The position numbers were made by a program, and so were the translations under genes. Shown piece by piece: positions 32,869 to 41,400 of a stretch of 52,350 nucleotides of DNA. Location of the stretch: positions 1-52,350 of the forward strand of contig DYTH01000004.1 in NCBI GenBank assembly GCA_020726025.1, written 5' to 3'. This stretch comes from Syntrophus aciditrophicus. Its GTDB lineage: Bacteria > Desulfobacterota > Syntrophia > Syntrophales > UBA5619. Below the pieces are notes generated by a model. That model saw only the letters and a program-made list of their open reading frames with translations, ran no database searches and had not been told where the DNA came from. The stretch's first letter is position 1, and each line of letters opens with the position of its first letter.

Positions 32869-34440
32869 CTAAAGCAGTGAAACAGCGCGGGCCGGGGACA
32901 GGATTGCAATCCTGTCCATGACGTTCGTTTCCAGTTCTTTGTCCTTTCCGTTCTCTTGGCTTCGCAACCCCGACAATACGGTTACAAGGGCATCAACAGC
33001 TAACAGAGGGTCCCATTCATCCAACTTGTAGATGTCAATCTTATCAATAAGCTCCTTTACATAAGGCCCGGAAATAGCCGCCTGTTTAGTCCGGAAAAGG
33101 AATTTGCAGAACTCCGTCTCCCGGATAAAAAACTCCCGTGCGGAAGACGCCCGATTCATTTTATCTCTGAAATCATTAAGGGCCTCGGGCAGCTTATCTT
33201 CCTTTACCAGCTCCAGAGCGGCGGCGGTCTCCTTCGCAAGAGTTTCCTGCAAATTATCGACAACATAACCGACGGAAAAACTCTGTTGCCGTTCTGTCCG
33301 GCTATCTAAACCTTTAAGCCACTCCCGCGTTTCGTCATCGGCGAAGGGGGTGCCGTCCGAAAAAGAGAGATACTCTATTCCGTTCAGACGCCCGACATAC
33401 AGGGATGTTTCCATGGCGACTGCCCTGGCGATATCGTTGAATCCCAATTTTTGGAGGGATTCGGCGGAAAAGCGGCTAATATCTATCCAGAAGAGGAACT
33501 CCGGCACCCTTGCTTCCGAAGCCTGGAGGAGTTCCTTCCAGCTTCCCGATTTGTACAGGTTCCTGAGGACAGTAATCACCTGCTCATCGGGGGGCGGGAT
33601 CAACGTTCTGCCCTCTGCGGTTTGGGGAAGGATGGTTACTGAAATCCACGCAACCGCGCGGTTCAGCCTGTAATAAAGAGAATCCGTGCTTTCCTGCCTT
33701 GCCAAAAGAGTCGCTGCGCTTCGCAGCGTGCCCAGACCACGGCGGAGAAGTCTGTCCGCGTCCATTTCAGTTGAAGATGCTTCTGAAAGCGCCTTTTCCC
33801 CCACCGGCGGCGGCGCCTGGCGAATCGGCGCTTTATCGGGGGGAGGATGCTGTTCGCCGACGGGGGATGGCTCCTCCCCCTGGGGTTTCTCAATCTGTGT
33901 CTCCCCGGAAATGATCAATGCAGACAAACTGTTTATCAGAGAAGCCAGCATCGGGGCGTCTTCCATTTTCTCCCCGAGAAAGGCATCGATGGCCTTCAAT
34001 TCGCCAAGAAATTTATCCCTTCTGTCTTTTGTCCACGATTCACCATGAATGCCGGAAATGTCAGAGTTTACTTTCTCAAGCCACCACTCCAGGGCATTCC
34101 TGCGGGCCTTCATTTTTTTTATGGATGGAAACATGTTTTCCCAGAATGTCTCCAGCAAATCGCGAAGGACGGTCGTTCCCTTTTCCAGGCCGGTCAATCC
34201 TTCGGTATGGAAGAGCCCGACGGACAAATAGCAGACCACAAGAAGATCCTTGGCCTTATCAGCCGTGATATCAAAAGAGGCGGAAACAATCTTCTTCCAA
34301 TCCACCCCGCCGGCCCCGGCAGGAGAGGACAATTTTTCTATCTCACTCGCCAGCATCTCGAAGGCCGGGTCATAACGGACGTCCTCCCCCGCGGGACTGG
34401 CTTGAGAAATCGGAATCTTGCCTATCTCCATCAATTGCAT
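32869..34440 (-). CDS. tssA: T6SS protein TssA
   Basis: A 523-residue TssA with the ImpA N-terminal domain at about 7-130 (G-E-D-V-R-Y-D-P-A-F-E, then V-C-Y-L-S-V-G-L-F-H-T-E-G-L-T-G-L-E-K-G and L-E-W-W-L-E-K). A proline-rich linker lies near 195-220. The C-terminal part (about 240-520) is helical, as in the VasJ-type long TssA. TssA proteins prime or cap sheath assembly at the baseplate or distal end. The start is internal to no other gene; tssM ends 20 bases upstream. Confidence 0.9.
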   Translation of the reverse strand: MQLMEIGKIPISQASPAGEDVRYDPAFEMLASEIEKLSSPAGAGGVDWKKIVSASFDITADKAKDLLVVCYLSVGLFHTEGLTGLEKGTTVLRDLLETFWENMFPSIKKMKARRNALEWWLEKVNSDISGIHGESWTKDRRDKFLGELKAIDAFLGEKMEDAPMLASLINSLSALIISGETQIEKPQGEEPSPVGEQHPPPDKAPIRQAPPPVGEKALSEASSTEMDADRLLRRGLGTLRSAATLLARQESTDSLYYRLNRAVAWISVTILPQTAEGRTLIPPPDEQVITVLRNLYKSGSWKELLQASEARVPEFLFWIDISRFSAESLQKLGFNDIARAVAMETSLYVGRLNGIEYLSFSDGTPFADDETREWLKGLDSRTERQQSFSVGYVVDNLQETLAKETAAALELVKEDKLPEALNDFRDKMNRASSAREFFIRETEFCKFLFRTKQAAISGPYVKELIDKIDIYKLDEWDPLLAVDALVTVLSGLRSQENGKDKELETNVMDRIAILSPARAVSLL

Positions 34441-34460
34441 ACAACACCACCAATCAGTGA

Positions 34461-37400
34461 TTATCGCAACAAGCAGGGCACTATCTCATCAGGCGCTTGC
34501 ACGGCCCTGCTTTTTAACAACTCGACAATTTCTTCCTTACCGGAAATCGAGTATGATAACCTGATCCAGGAAATTCCCATGTCGCTCAGGCGCTTCTTCT
34601 CGTCCGGGAACTCATCCGCCCTGAAAGTTCTTGTTCCATCCCCGAACTCCGACAAAAAAGACGGGAAAGCCATAGGCCCTTTGTATGTTTTTGTCAGCAC
34701 CAGATCGGGCAGAAATATCCTTACAATCACCCCGCCGCATTTATCTGGTTTCCAGTGAAATATTCTGCTCTGCGGATAATTGTAGTTTTCCAGGGACACC
34801 TCTTTGTCCGGGCAATTCAGCGAAATGACATTCCCGTAAGGTTTGATGTTCGCGCCGTTATTGACCGTAAGCGGCAGCGTCTCCATCGTTACCACGTAAT
34901 CGGAACGTAAAACCGCAATATTGCGCTCGCCGACGTTGAGAAAATCAAAAAAATCAGAGTTGAACGGGATCGTGAGGTCATGGCTTTTTCTGGCGATATA
35001 GCCTTTCTTGCTTTTCATGACAAATGGCTGCGCGGGGCCGGAGACAAACTTCCACACAATCCCGTCGGATTTGTTGAAAAGAACATCGGAGACTTTATCA
35101 CTTCCGGCGCTTTTAATCGTCCCTAAAATCTGCTCCTCCCATTTCTTCTGCAGTGTGCATTCGGCGTCCATGATGCCGTAATCCAGGAGAAAATTTAAGG
35201 GGCCAAGAACAATGTCCCATACGGCAATTGCATCGCCGTATTCCTGCGTCATACTTTTAAGTTTGAAAGCCTCATTATGCACATTAAGAAACGCGGGTAT
35301 TTTTTCGCCGGATTCCTGTTTGAAATAATCAGAAACCATGTTAAAACAAACCTCGTGCGAGGTTGTCGCGGGTAACAACTGCGCAAGCGCCTTTTCGTAA
35401 TTTTTCCAAACACCTGCAATTTCCAGCCTATTCTCGTATTCTTTCACATTCTTTTCGGCGCCGATCTCCCTGGTTTTTTCGACCAGTCTTTCCGTTACGT
35501 CTTCGAGTTTCCCCGTTAATTTGCCCTTAGCCTTTTCCGCTTCGACTTTGGCCGTATGCCTTATTTCTTTCAAAGACAACACAAGCGCCGCCCATGGCGG
35601 CAGTCGGCTCTTTTGGACATCCCGGGAGAATTCGTCGGACATCCTGTCAAGCAGGCGGAAATAGGGATTCTGGGATGTCGTCATCAGCGCCAGCATATAC
35701 TTTTTCGCGAATTCCTCGACCAGAAAGTCAATCCCGCTGTCGAACGACACGGTAAATTCCAGCCAGGACTCAAAGAATGTCGGCCAGTACCAATCCCAGA
35801 ATTTGTCGCTGACCTCGCCGCCAATCTCTTTGTTCAGGCCGATTTTATACATCAAGACAAGAAAATCCGTTATCCTTTTTCTACCCTCGGCGGTATAGGC
35901 CCGCGATACGTAAACAGACAGGTTTTGGGCATTCTCATCGGCGGCGCCCCATATATCATGCAGGTGGACATCTGGAACGTCGGCAATGGGTATTTCCACG
36001 AGCCATTCCAGGCTTTTTCCCTTCCTGTCCAGAAGCCTCTTCATCATCAACAGGGATTCTTCGCTGTTCAGCCGACAGTCGTTCTGGTCTTTATTCCAAA
36101 GCAGATACGCATAGTAAAGATCATCAAACCTGGATGCAATCCCCGGCAACATCTGGGGATATCTTTCCGAAATCAGCCTCGTGCATGCATCGTCGAATTG
36201 CGCGACACGGACAATTTTTTCTTTTTTCAGGGCCATCTGCTGCAGATGAATCCGGTTCGTCATATAGCTTGCATACAACGCCGCCTCACTGTCCGGGGTA
36301 TTCGGAGAGATCTTTTCAACCTGCTGAAAAAGCGAGGCATCGAACCGTTTAAGAGCCGCATCCTTGAACAAGGCAGTAAAGCTCTGTTTTATCTTCTGTT
36401 CGACCGTCAGACTGTCATGCAGGCCGAACCTCGGCAGCCACCAGTCCCTGTTTCCCTGTTCCAAATTCAGGATGTTGCTCCGGAGTTTGTCCAGAAGCAG
36501 CAGGTTTGTCGCCATATCGTCAGTTGGAACAGGCGCTGCCTGAAATTCTCTGGTTAAATTCCCGATGGCCAGCGAATTTCTGATAAATGAATAACTTAAA
36601 AGCCCGCAGAGGGAAAGCCAGATCAACACCCAGGCCAGCAGGCCGTGACTGCCCGTCAGAACGCGCCAACGGAGAAATTCCCGTATCGGGCGATAGAGAT
36701 ATCTGTCATCGGGAAGGACCTTTTTGAAGAGCTCCTGGAGAAAGATGCCGTCTTCGCCTGTACTTTTGTAATCGCCCGATGGCATCAATGCGGTGGCGCT
36801 GAGAAACTGCGATTGCGGACTGCCCTGCTGCCTGGCGCTGGAAAAATAGATACCTCTAAACAGCGGGGTCTCCTGGTAGATGTTCTCCTCGAAGATGGCC
36901 TGCGAAAATGTCTCCAAGCCTGGTTTTAGCCCTTCAAATTCGGTCGGGAAGAACAGGGCTCCCGGCGTCGGCTTGCCGTCATTGACCATTGCAAAACGCA
37001 GCTCCCGGAGCTTTTCCGTTATCCCGTTCAGCGAATGCTCCAGGAACTCGTTCCAGTAGGGATTCATCTTGTCGTTGATTGCGCCCATTGCCTGAGAAAG
37101 ATCGCCTCTGGAAATATAACGGGAGAAATCGACAAAACCGTGAACCAGATCCATCTTTGTCACAAGCAGGTAAACGGGAAACTTTGCCCCTGTCGTGCGC
37201 ATAAGTTGATCGATACGCAGTCTTACACGCACACCTTCTTCGGTAAGCTCGTTCTTATCCAGATTGAGCAGCTTATCGGTGGAAATCGTGACGATCACGC
37301 CGTTGAGCGGTTCGCGGCGGCGGTACTTTGCGAGCAGGACAAGAAACTTTTTCCATTCCTCCCTATCCGGCCCCTCATCTATAGGAATCGTGTAGCGTCC

Positions 37401-37916
37401 CGCCGTGTCGAGGACAATAGCCTCATCGAAAAACCACCAATCACAGTTACGGGTCGCCGCAAGAGTCGCAGCCGGACTGATGTCGGTAAATGGGGAATTC
37501 GCGTTGGCCTTGATTATGGCGGATGTTTTCCCAAACCCGGATTCGCCGATCACGACATACCACGGCAATGCATAGAGGGGATTCCCCCATCTGCGGAGAT
37601 TGGAACTGCTTAAACGCTCGATTGATTCCTTCCAGTTATCCTCGAGTTCCTGCAATCTCTGTCTTTCGTGAATCGGCGCTGACTTAATGGCCGCATCGTC
37701 CTGGGCGACTATCCTCTCAACGAATTTCTTCTCCCGACCCCTTTGCAAGTATCTCTTTATAAACAGAATCCCGATCCAGATGCCGATGAGGCCAACGAAC
37801 AGCGCGACGCCGACCCACCATGGCCATTTTCTGTAATGCACAAGCCATGCCGCTAATCCGGCGATAACCCCCAGGATCAGGATAATCAATGCAATTTTAA
37901 GAATCTTCTTCCACAT
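34461..37916 (-). CDS. tssM: T6SS membrane-complex protein TssM (IcmF-like)
   Basis: A 1151-residue TssM. Two N-terminal membrane helices (about 6-26 and 34-54) and one near 420-440 flank a cytoplasmic NTPase-like domain with an intact Walker A, G-E-S-G-F-G-K-T at 124-131, and D-T-A-G-R-Y-T-I-P. The large C-terminal periplasmic part includes the IcmF-related and the C-terminal beta domains (Y-K-G-P-M-A-F-P near the end) that bind TssJ and reach the outer membrane. An intact Walker A is not universal in the family, so ATP/GTP binding is plausible here. The gene lies between tssL (30 bases) and tssA (20 bases). Confidence 0.95.
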   Translation of the reverse strand: MWKKILKIALIILILGVIAGLAAWLVHYRKWPWWVGVALFVGLIGIWIGILFIKRYLQRGREKKFVERIVAQDDAAIKSAPIHERQRLQELEDNWKESIERLSSSNLRRWGNPLYALPWYVVIGESGFGKTSAIIKANANSPFTDISPAATLAATRNCDWWFFDEAIVLDTAGRYTIPIDEGPDREEWKKFLVLLAKYRRREPLNGVIVTISTDKLLNLDKNELTEEGVRVRLRIDQLMRTTGAKFPVYLLVTKMDLVHGFVDFSRYISRGDLSQAMGAINDKMNPYWNEFLEHSLNGITEKLRELRFAMVNDGKPTPGALFFPTEFEGLKPGLETFSQAIFEENIYQETPLFRGIYFSSARQQGSPQSQFLSATALMPSGDYKSTGEDGIFLQELFKKVLPDDRYLYRPIREFLRWRVLTGSHGLLAWVLIWLSLCGLLSYSFIRNSLAIGNLTREFQAAPVPTDDMATNLLLLDKLRSNILNLEQGNRDWWLPRFGLHDSLTVEQKIKQSFTALFKDAALKRFDASLFQQVEKISPNTPDSEAALYASYMTNRIHLQQMALKKEKIVRVAQFDDACTRLISERYPQMLPGIASRFDDLYYAYLLWNKDQNDCRLNSEESLLMMKRLLDRKGKSLEWLVEIPIADVPDVHLHDIWGAADENAQNLSVYVSRAYTAEGRKRITDFLVLMYKIGLNKEIGGEVSDKFWDWYWPTFFESWLEFTVSFDSGIDFLVEEFAKKYMLALMTTSQNPYFRLLDRMSDEFSRDVQKSRLPPWAALVLSLKEIRHTAKVEAEKAKGKLTGKLEDVTERLVEKTREIGAEKNVKEYENRLEIAGVWKNYEKALAQLLPATTSHEVCFNMVSDYFKQESGEKIPAFLNVHNEAFKLKSMTQEYGDAIAVWDIVLGPLNFLLDYGIMDAECTLQKKWEEQILGTIKSAGSDKVSDVLFNKSDGIVWKFVSGPAQPFVMKSKKGYIARKSHDLTIPFNSDFFDFLNVGERNIAVLRSDYVVTMETLPLTVNNGANIKPYGNVISLNCPDKEVSLENYNYPQSRIFHWKPDKCGGVIVRIFLPDLVLTKTYKGPMAFPSFLSEFGDGTRTFRADEFPDEKKRLSDMGISWIRLSYSISGKEEIVELLKSRAVQAPDEIVPCLLR

Positions 37917-37946
37917 TAAACGATTCCCTGTTGGGACAGCCCCTTT

Positions 37947-38621
37947 TCAGAAAGGGATCCCGATAAAACCTGCCGCCATTTTCTGCAACATATATCTATA
38001 GAGAAAAAAAAGAGCGATAAAACCAATGACCGGTATAAAAATAAAGGGAACCCTTGAAAAGGAAAAAAAACGGAACCATCTTTTTCCCCGCCCTTTTCTG
38101 ACTTTGTTGTCATACGCCCCCGGAAAAAGCTTCCCGGGAATTTCCGGTTCGGCAATTCCTTCAAGAAAACCAATGCTATCCATGCGGATCTTTTTCAACT
38201 CCTCCTCGTTTTCCACGCGGAAGAACCGGCCCTTGAATCCAAGGGCGAGGCAATACGCATATACCTCTCTTAAGTTTCCATCGTTTTCGTCCAAGCTCTC
38301 GAGCCGTTGGAAAAATTCTTCCCCGGCGCGCGTTGTGCCAAAATGGACACGCTGGAGAGGGGCGCAGGACCACTTTTCCCTCCCGGACCACTCGGAACAG
38401 AGGATGCTTTCGTCAATCCATGCGCAAACCGCAAAAAGGGCGGACTCCTCTTCTCTCTGTGAAAAACCGCCGTTTTTCACACATTCCCTGGAACGGGCAA
38501 GCAATCGTTCATACTGCTTCAGCGCATCGTCGCAGGAAAGCCGACCTGTATTCAACGTCGTCAGGAGATATTCAGTAAACGTGAACAGTTCCATGAAGCA
38601 ATCACTCAATCGCATAATCAT
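37947..38621 (-). CDS. tssL: T6SS membrane-complex protein TssL (DotU-like)
   Basis: A 224-residue TssL. The cytoplasmic DotU domain shows A-V-C-A-W-I-D-E-S-I-L, W-x-x-x-x-L-Q-R-V-H-F-G-T-T-R-A-G-E-E-F-F and a helical hook. A single hydrophobic segment (F-I-F-I-P-V-I-G-F-I-A-L-F-F-L-Y, about 193-210) follows near the C-terminus. There is no periplasmic peptidoglycan-binding (OmpA-like) extension, so anchoring to the cell wall must come from another protein or be absent. It starts one base after the tssK stop. Confidence 0.93.
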   Translation of the reverse strand: MIMRLSDCFMELFTFTEYLLTTLNTGRLSCDDALKQYERLLARSRECVKNGGFSQREEESALFAVCAWIDESILCSEWSGREKWSCAPLQRVHFGTTRAGEEFFQRLESLDENDGNLREVYAYCLALGFKGRFFRVENEEELKKIRMDSIGFLEGIAEPEIPGKLFPGAYDNKVRKGRGKRWFRFFSFSRVPFIFIPVIGFIALFFLYRYMLQKMAAGFIGIPF

Positions 38622-38622
38622 A

Positions 38623-40011
38623 TCACTTCTTCACAATGATTAATTCAATGGCGGCGTCTTCGCAGGCCTCATTCCATTGCACGCAGATATTCTGGGCCTT
38701 CTGAATTTCCATCCAGTCATTACAGGAGCGATCAATCCTGAAAGAAACAGAACCTGCCCGTTTCGGCAGCCCCGGTATCGGGGCTTCTCCGTGCAGAAGC
38801 GGGATTCCGGGGAGAGCCCTCTGGACAAGCGTCGGCATACGTTCTTCGCTGCTCACTTTCACCGTGTGCCTGAACATATTAAGAACCTGTTCCTGCTCGA
38901 TAGAGGCTCCTACTACAAGATAGAACGCGTTGCGGCTGTCGAAGGCGTTCAGCGGAATCGGCGCCTTGAAGCGCCCGTCGCTGCGATCGAGACGGATGAT
39001 ATTTTCTGCGCCGAGGGTGATTTCGTTTAGCAGCTCACCGATCAGCGTCCACGCTTCATGAAAACAGTCTCCGAGATTGTTGTGGTCGTAGTCCGGCAGC
39101 AGCTCCGTCCCATCCTTTATCCTTCCGAGGGCATCAACGCGCTCACTAAAAGCGCTGAGTTCACCGACAAGCTGCCTTAGCAATCCATAAGCCTGCCATG
39201 GGTGGACTTCCGCCCCGCTTTCCGTCAGATGATGCAGCAGCGGCACATATCTGTTCAACGAACGCAGCGCCAGAAGATACGTGATAAAATTCAACCCGAT
39301 GTCCTCAAACTGGGCTTCGCGAGGAAGTTTGTATTCCTCGAGCATATGGCAGCGCGCCGTTACCTGTTCCCGGATATTCTGCAGGGTCTTCGAGAGGATT
39401 TCGGAGGCAAAGAGCGATACGGCCGGGGGGACAAAGCTCCGGGACAATCTGATGTCGTCCATTTCCCGTTCCAGGCGGGCAACGTGGATCAGGTCATAAT
39501 CGCCGGCCCCCTCGATCTCATTCTCCCAGAAAATCTTCAGGCGATAACGTAGAAACTTTACCGCTGCGGGAGGCCCTTTGTAATAAACATCCTTGATTTC
39601 CTGGGGCGTGGCGTAAGAGATGAAACGGGCATCCGCATCGTATGCCGCATCGCCATCGTTCAAAACAGCGACATTTTCGCCTTCGGGGTTCCATTTGCGC
39701 AATCCCAGGTATATGTCAAACGGGTGTTCCTCCGACCATAAACCCTTGAACGACCGGGATTGCAGAATCGCGTTTTCCGGAAATGCCGCCAAGGATCCGT
39801 CGGGGAAAAGAAATTCGCCGGCGGATATCTCAAACATCCTGTTGTTCAAGGCGGACTCAAGAATGTCAATTTTGCATACGCCCCAGTAATGCGGCTGCAG
39901 ATACCCCTGAAAATGATGGAGAAGCGTTTGATAGTAAAGATCGTTCTGTTGAAAATGCTGGGGCTGAAGGAAAAGGCCCTGATGCCAGAAAATTGGGCGT
40001 CTTTGTTCCAT
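38623..40011 (-). CDS. tssK: T6SS baseplate-membrane connector TssK
   Basis: A 462-residue TssK. The start reads R-R-P-I-F-W-H-Q-G-L-F-L-Q-P-Q-H-F-Q-Q, a near-invariant opening of the family. A-G-E-F-L-F-P-D-G and P-L-L-H-H-L-T-E-S-G-A-E-V-H-P follow near the middle, and the C-terminal membrane-complex-binding domain begins around residue 330. TssK trimers link the wedge to TssL-TssM. The ATG shares its A with the TAA of tssJ (TAATG), so translation is coupled. Confidence 0.95.
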   Translation of the reverse strand: MEQRRPIFWHQGLFLQPQHFQQNDLYYQTLLHHFQGYLQPHYWGVCKIDILESALNNRMFEISAGEFLFPDGSLAAFPENAILQSRSFKGLWSEEHPFDIYLGLRKWNPEGENVAVLNDGDAAYDADARFISYATPQEIKDVYYKGPPAAVKFLRYRLKIFWENEIEGAGDYDLIHVARLEREMDDIRLSRSFVPPAVSLFASEILSKTLQNIREQVTARCHMLEEYKLPREAQFEDIGLNFITYLLALRSLNRYVPLLHHLTESGAEVHPWQAYGLLRQLVGELSAFSERVDALGRIKDGTELLPDYDHNNLGDCFHEAWTLIGELLNEITLGAENIIRLDRSDGRFKAPIPLNAFDSRNAFYLVVGASIEQEQVLNMFRHTVKVSSEERMPTLVQRALPGIPLLHGEAPIPGLPKRAGSVSFRIDRSCNDWMEIQKAQNICVQWNEACEDAAIELIIVKK

Positions 40012-40688
40012 TATTCGACTATCACCTCGCGTTCTTGCAGGGCGCTCGGCCCCAACAGCAGCTTAATGGTCATTTGACCAACCCGGGATTCCGTTGTTCT
40101 GAATCCATAAACGCCTTTCTTTCTTGTGATAAGGGGTATGCTGAACAACCGGTTCACCTGACCGGGAACCAAAGTGAAGTAACCTCCGACAATACCGATC
40201 CAGGTGGCATTTTCCGCGCGATTCAGAGCGACATTTTTGTCCTCGCCCGGTTGAACGATAATTTTGTCCATGCCAACCGCGCTCGCATCAAAATTCTGAA
40301 GCTTAAGAAGCGTCTTCAAACCCTCGCTATTCTTCGTCAAATTATTAAAAGCGTTGACGTTGCTTAACTGGTACACCGCCAGAATCAGTGTATGGGGTTC
40401 GTTGTCATAGACGTTCAACATCTTGTCGGCGGCATACTGAACCTGAATCCCCGCCGGCGCAAAAGACCGGACAGATTGTTCAGGCGCCCCCGAAACCGTC
40501 TTTGACGCGCTCTTCGATCCGCAGGAACTCAAAAACAAGGATGCGAAAAGCAAAAAAAACAAGGAAACTGCCGTGAGGAATGCACGCTGCCGCTTTACGG
40601 CGGAAAAAACATCTTTGCACTCCGTCGTTAGGGCGCCAGAAATTATGGAACTTCTGAATATCACGCTTTTTGCGTCAGTAAAAACCAT
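40011..40688 (-). CDS. tssJ: T6SS outer-membrane lipoprotein TssJ
   Basis: A TssJ-type lipoprotein. The hydrophobic helix L-T-A-V-S-L-F-F-L-L-F-A-S-L-F-L-S-S-C ends in a lipobox with the lipidated Cys encoded at 40523-40521. After it come a short linker and the beta-sandwich with V-Q-Y-A-A-D, L-I-L-A-V-Y-Q-L-S-N-V-N-A-F, V-Q-P-G-E-D-K and Y-F-T-L-V-P-G-Q-V-N-R. TssJ tethers TssM to the outer membrane. The start codon is uncertain: no candidate has a good ribosome site, and even the ATG at 40688 leaves an unusually long 55-residue leader. A GTG at 40661 or an ATG at 40712 are alternatives. It is the first gene of the T6SS locus. Confidence 0.82.
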   Translation of the reverse strand: MVFTDAKSVIFRSSIISGALTTECKDVFSAVKRQRAFLTAVSLFFLLFASLFLSSCGSKSASKTVSGAPEQSVRSFAPAGIQVQYAADKMLNVYDNEPHTLILAVYQLSNVNAFNNLTKNSEGLKTLLKLQNFDASAVGMDKIIVQPGEDKNVALNRAENATWIGIVGGYFTLVPGQVNRLFSIPLITRKKGVYGFRTTESRVGQMTIKLLLGPSALQEREVIVE

Positions 40689-40794
40689 GTTTTCTACACC
40701 AAAAATCGCCATTGCCCGCACTGTCGGCCATGCTGCAAGGGAAAAACCCGCAGCGAGCCCGACCCATTGCACCCATCCCCGCTTTGTCGCCAGT

Positions 40795-40819
40795 CAATGC
40801 CCCGGGAAACGGGGCATTG
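40795..40819. promoter_or_regulatory. Strong hairpin in the leader of the T6SS locus
   Basis: A perfect 10-bp stem CAATGCCCCG / CGGGGCATTG with a five-base loop lies about 100 bases upstream of tssJ. No T-run follows on either strand, so it is not a standard terminator. It could be an mRNA leader structure or an operator. The rest of 40773-41082 is AT-rich from 40850 to 40960, a likely promoter area for the T6SS operon. I could not identify a convincing -35/-10 or -24/-12 pair there. Confidence 0.4.
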
Positions 40820-41082
40820 TGTTCATAATGCCGTAAAGACAACGATTAAAAAGTGCCAAGACAGGACAACATACGCCCAACTCTTTCTTTCACGCTAACA
40901 TATAAAGAAAATCGCTGCAATATTCTTTTAAAAACTGCAAAATAAAATCTGGGGAGGAAATGGCGCCGTTTTCCGGATTACCACCTGACGATCTCTAACA
41001 GGCATGGTATAGCGGGTGTCCCCGAAATGTCTCGGCCATCTTCTGAAAACGCAATGGGGTATCGGTTACATAAAAACTGCTT

Positions 41083-41244
41083 TCCAGCGGCGAGCGAAGG
41101 CGGGTAGCTCTCTGCCGTCTTCTTCTGCAGAAACCCGGCATCCTGCTGCTCGCCGAGCCGACCAACCATCTCGACGCCGAATCGGTCGCCTGGCTGGAGC
41201 AGAAGCAGAACCGCCTGCGGCTGGAGGAAAAGGCGGAGACCTAA
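41083..41244 (+). pseudogene. ettA (ABC-F translation factor) remnant with internal deletion
   Basis: An open frame reads [16 protein letters not shown], then [24 protein letters not shown] and [13 protein letters not shown]-stop. The first part is the ABC signature (L-S-G-G-E) and Walker B of the first ATPase domain of EttA-type ABC-F proteins. The usual Asp of L-L-D-E-P is Ala. The second part matches the W-L-E-Q-K-x-x-R linker that normally comes about 60 residues later, so an in-frame deletion joined them. No 5' part and no second ATPase domain are present. Confidence 0.72.
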
Positions 41245-41375
41245 CGCCAGAAAAACTTCATTCGGCGTTCAATCTCCACCCCGAAGAGCCCGGCATCAAT
41301 CAAAATGGAGGCCTCGCCGTTTGAAATGTAGATCGAGTTCCCCCCGGCTGCCGCTGGCCAACGTGCAAACCTGTA
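41241..41375 (-). pseudogene. Metallo-beta-lactamase-fold hydrolase (YycJ/WalJ-like) N-terminal remnant
   Basis: The minus strand encodes N-S-I-Y-I-S-N-G-E-A-S-I-L-I-D-A-G-L and then F-G-V-E-I-E-R-R-M-K before a stop at 41241. This is the opening of a small MBL-fold hydrolase, where L-A-S-G-S-S/R-G-N precedes N-S-I-Y-I. That L-A-S-G-S-R-G part is still readable just upstream (about 41345-41365) but in another frame, beside a run of six C on the plus strand, so two frameshifts are present. The metal-binding H-x-H-x-D-H region is missing. Confidence 0.62.
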
Positions 41376-41400
41376 AGGCGTCGCCTTCAGGATTTTTTTG

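Noticed and set aside
40840-40880. TTGGCAC-containing sequence before tssJ as a sigma54 promoter
   Set aside because: The -24-like GG is present but no TGC is found at the -12 position with the required spacing.
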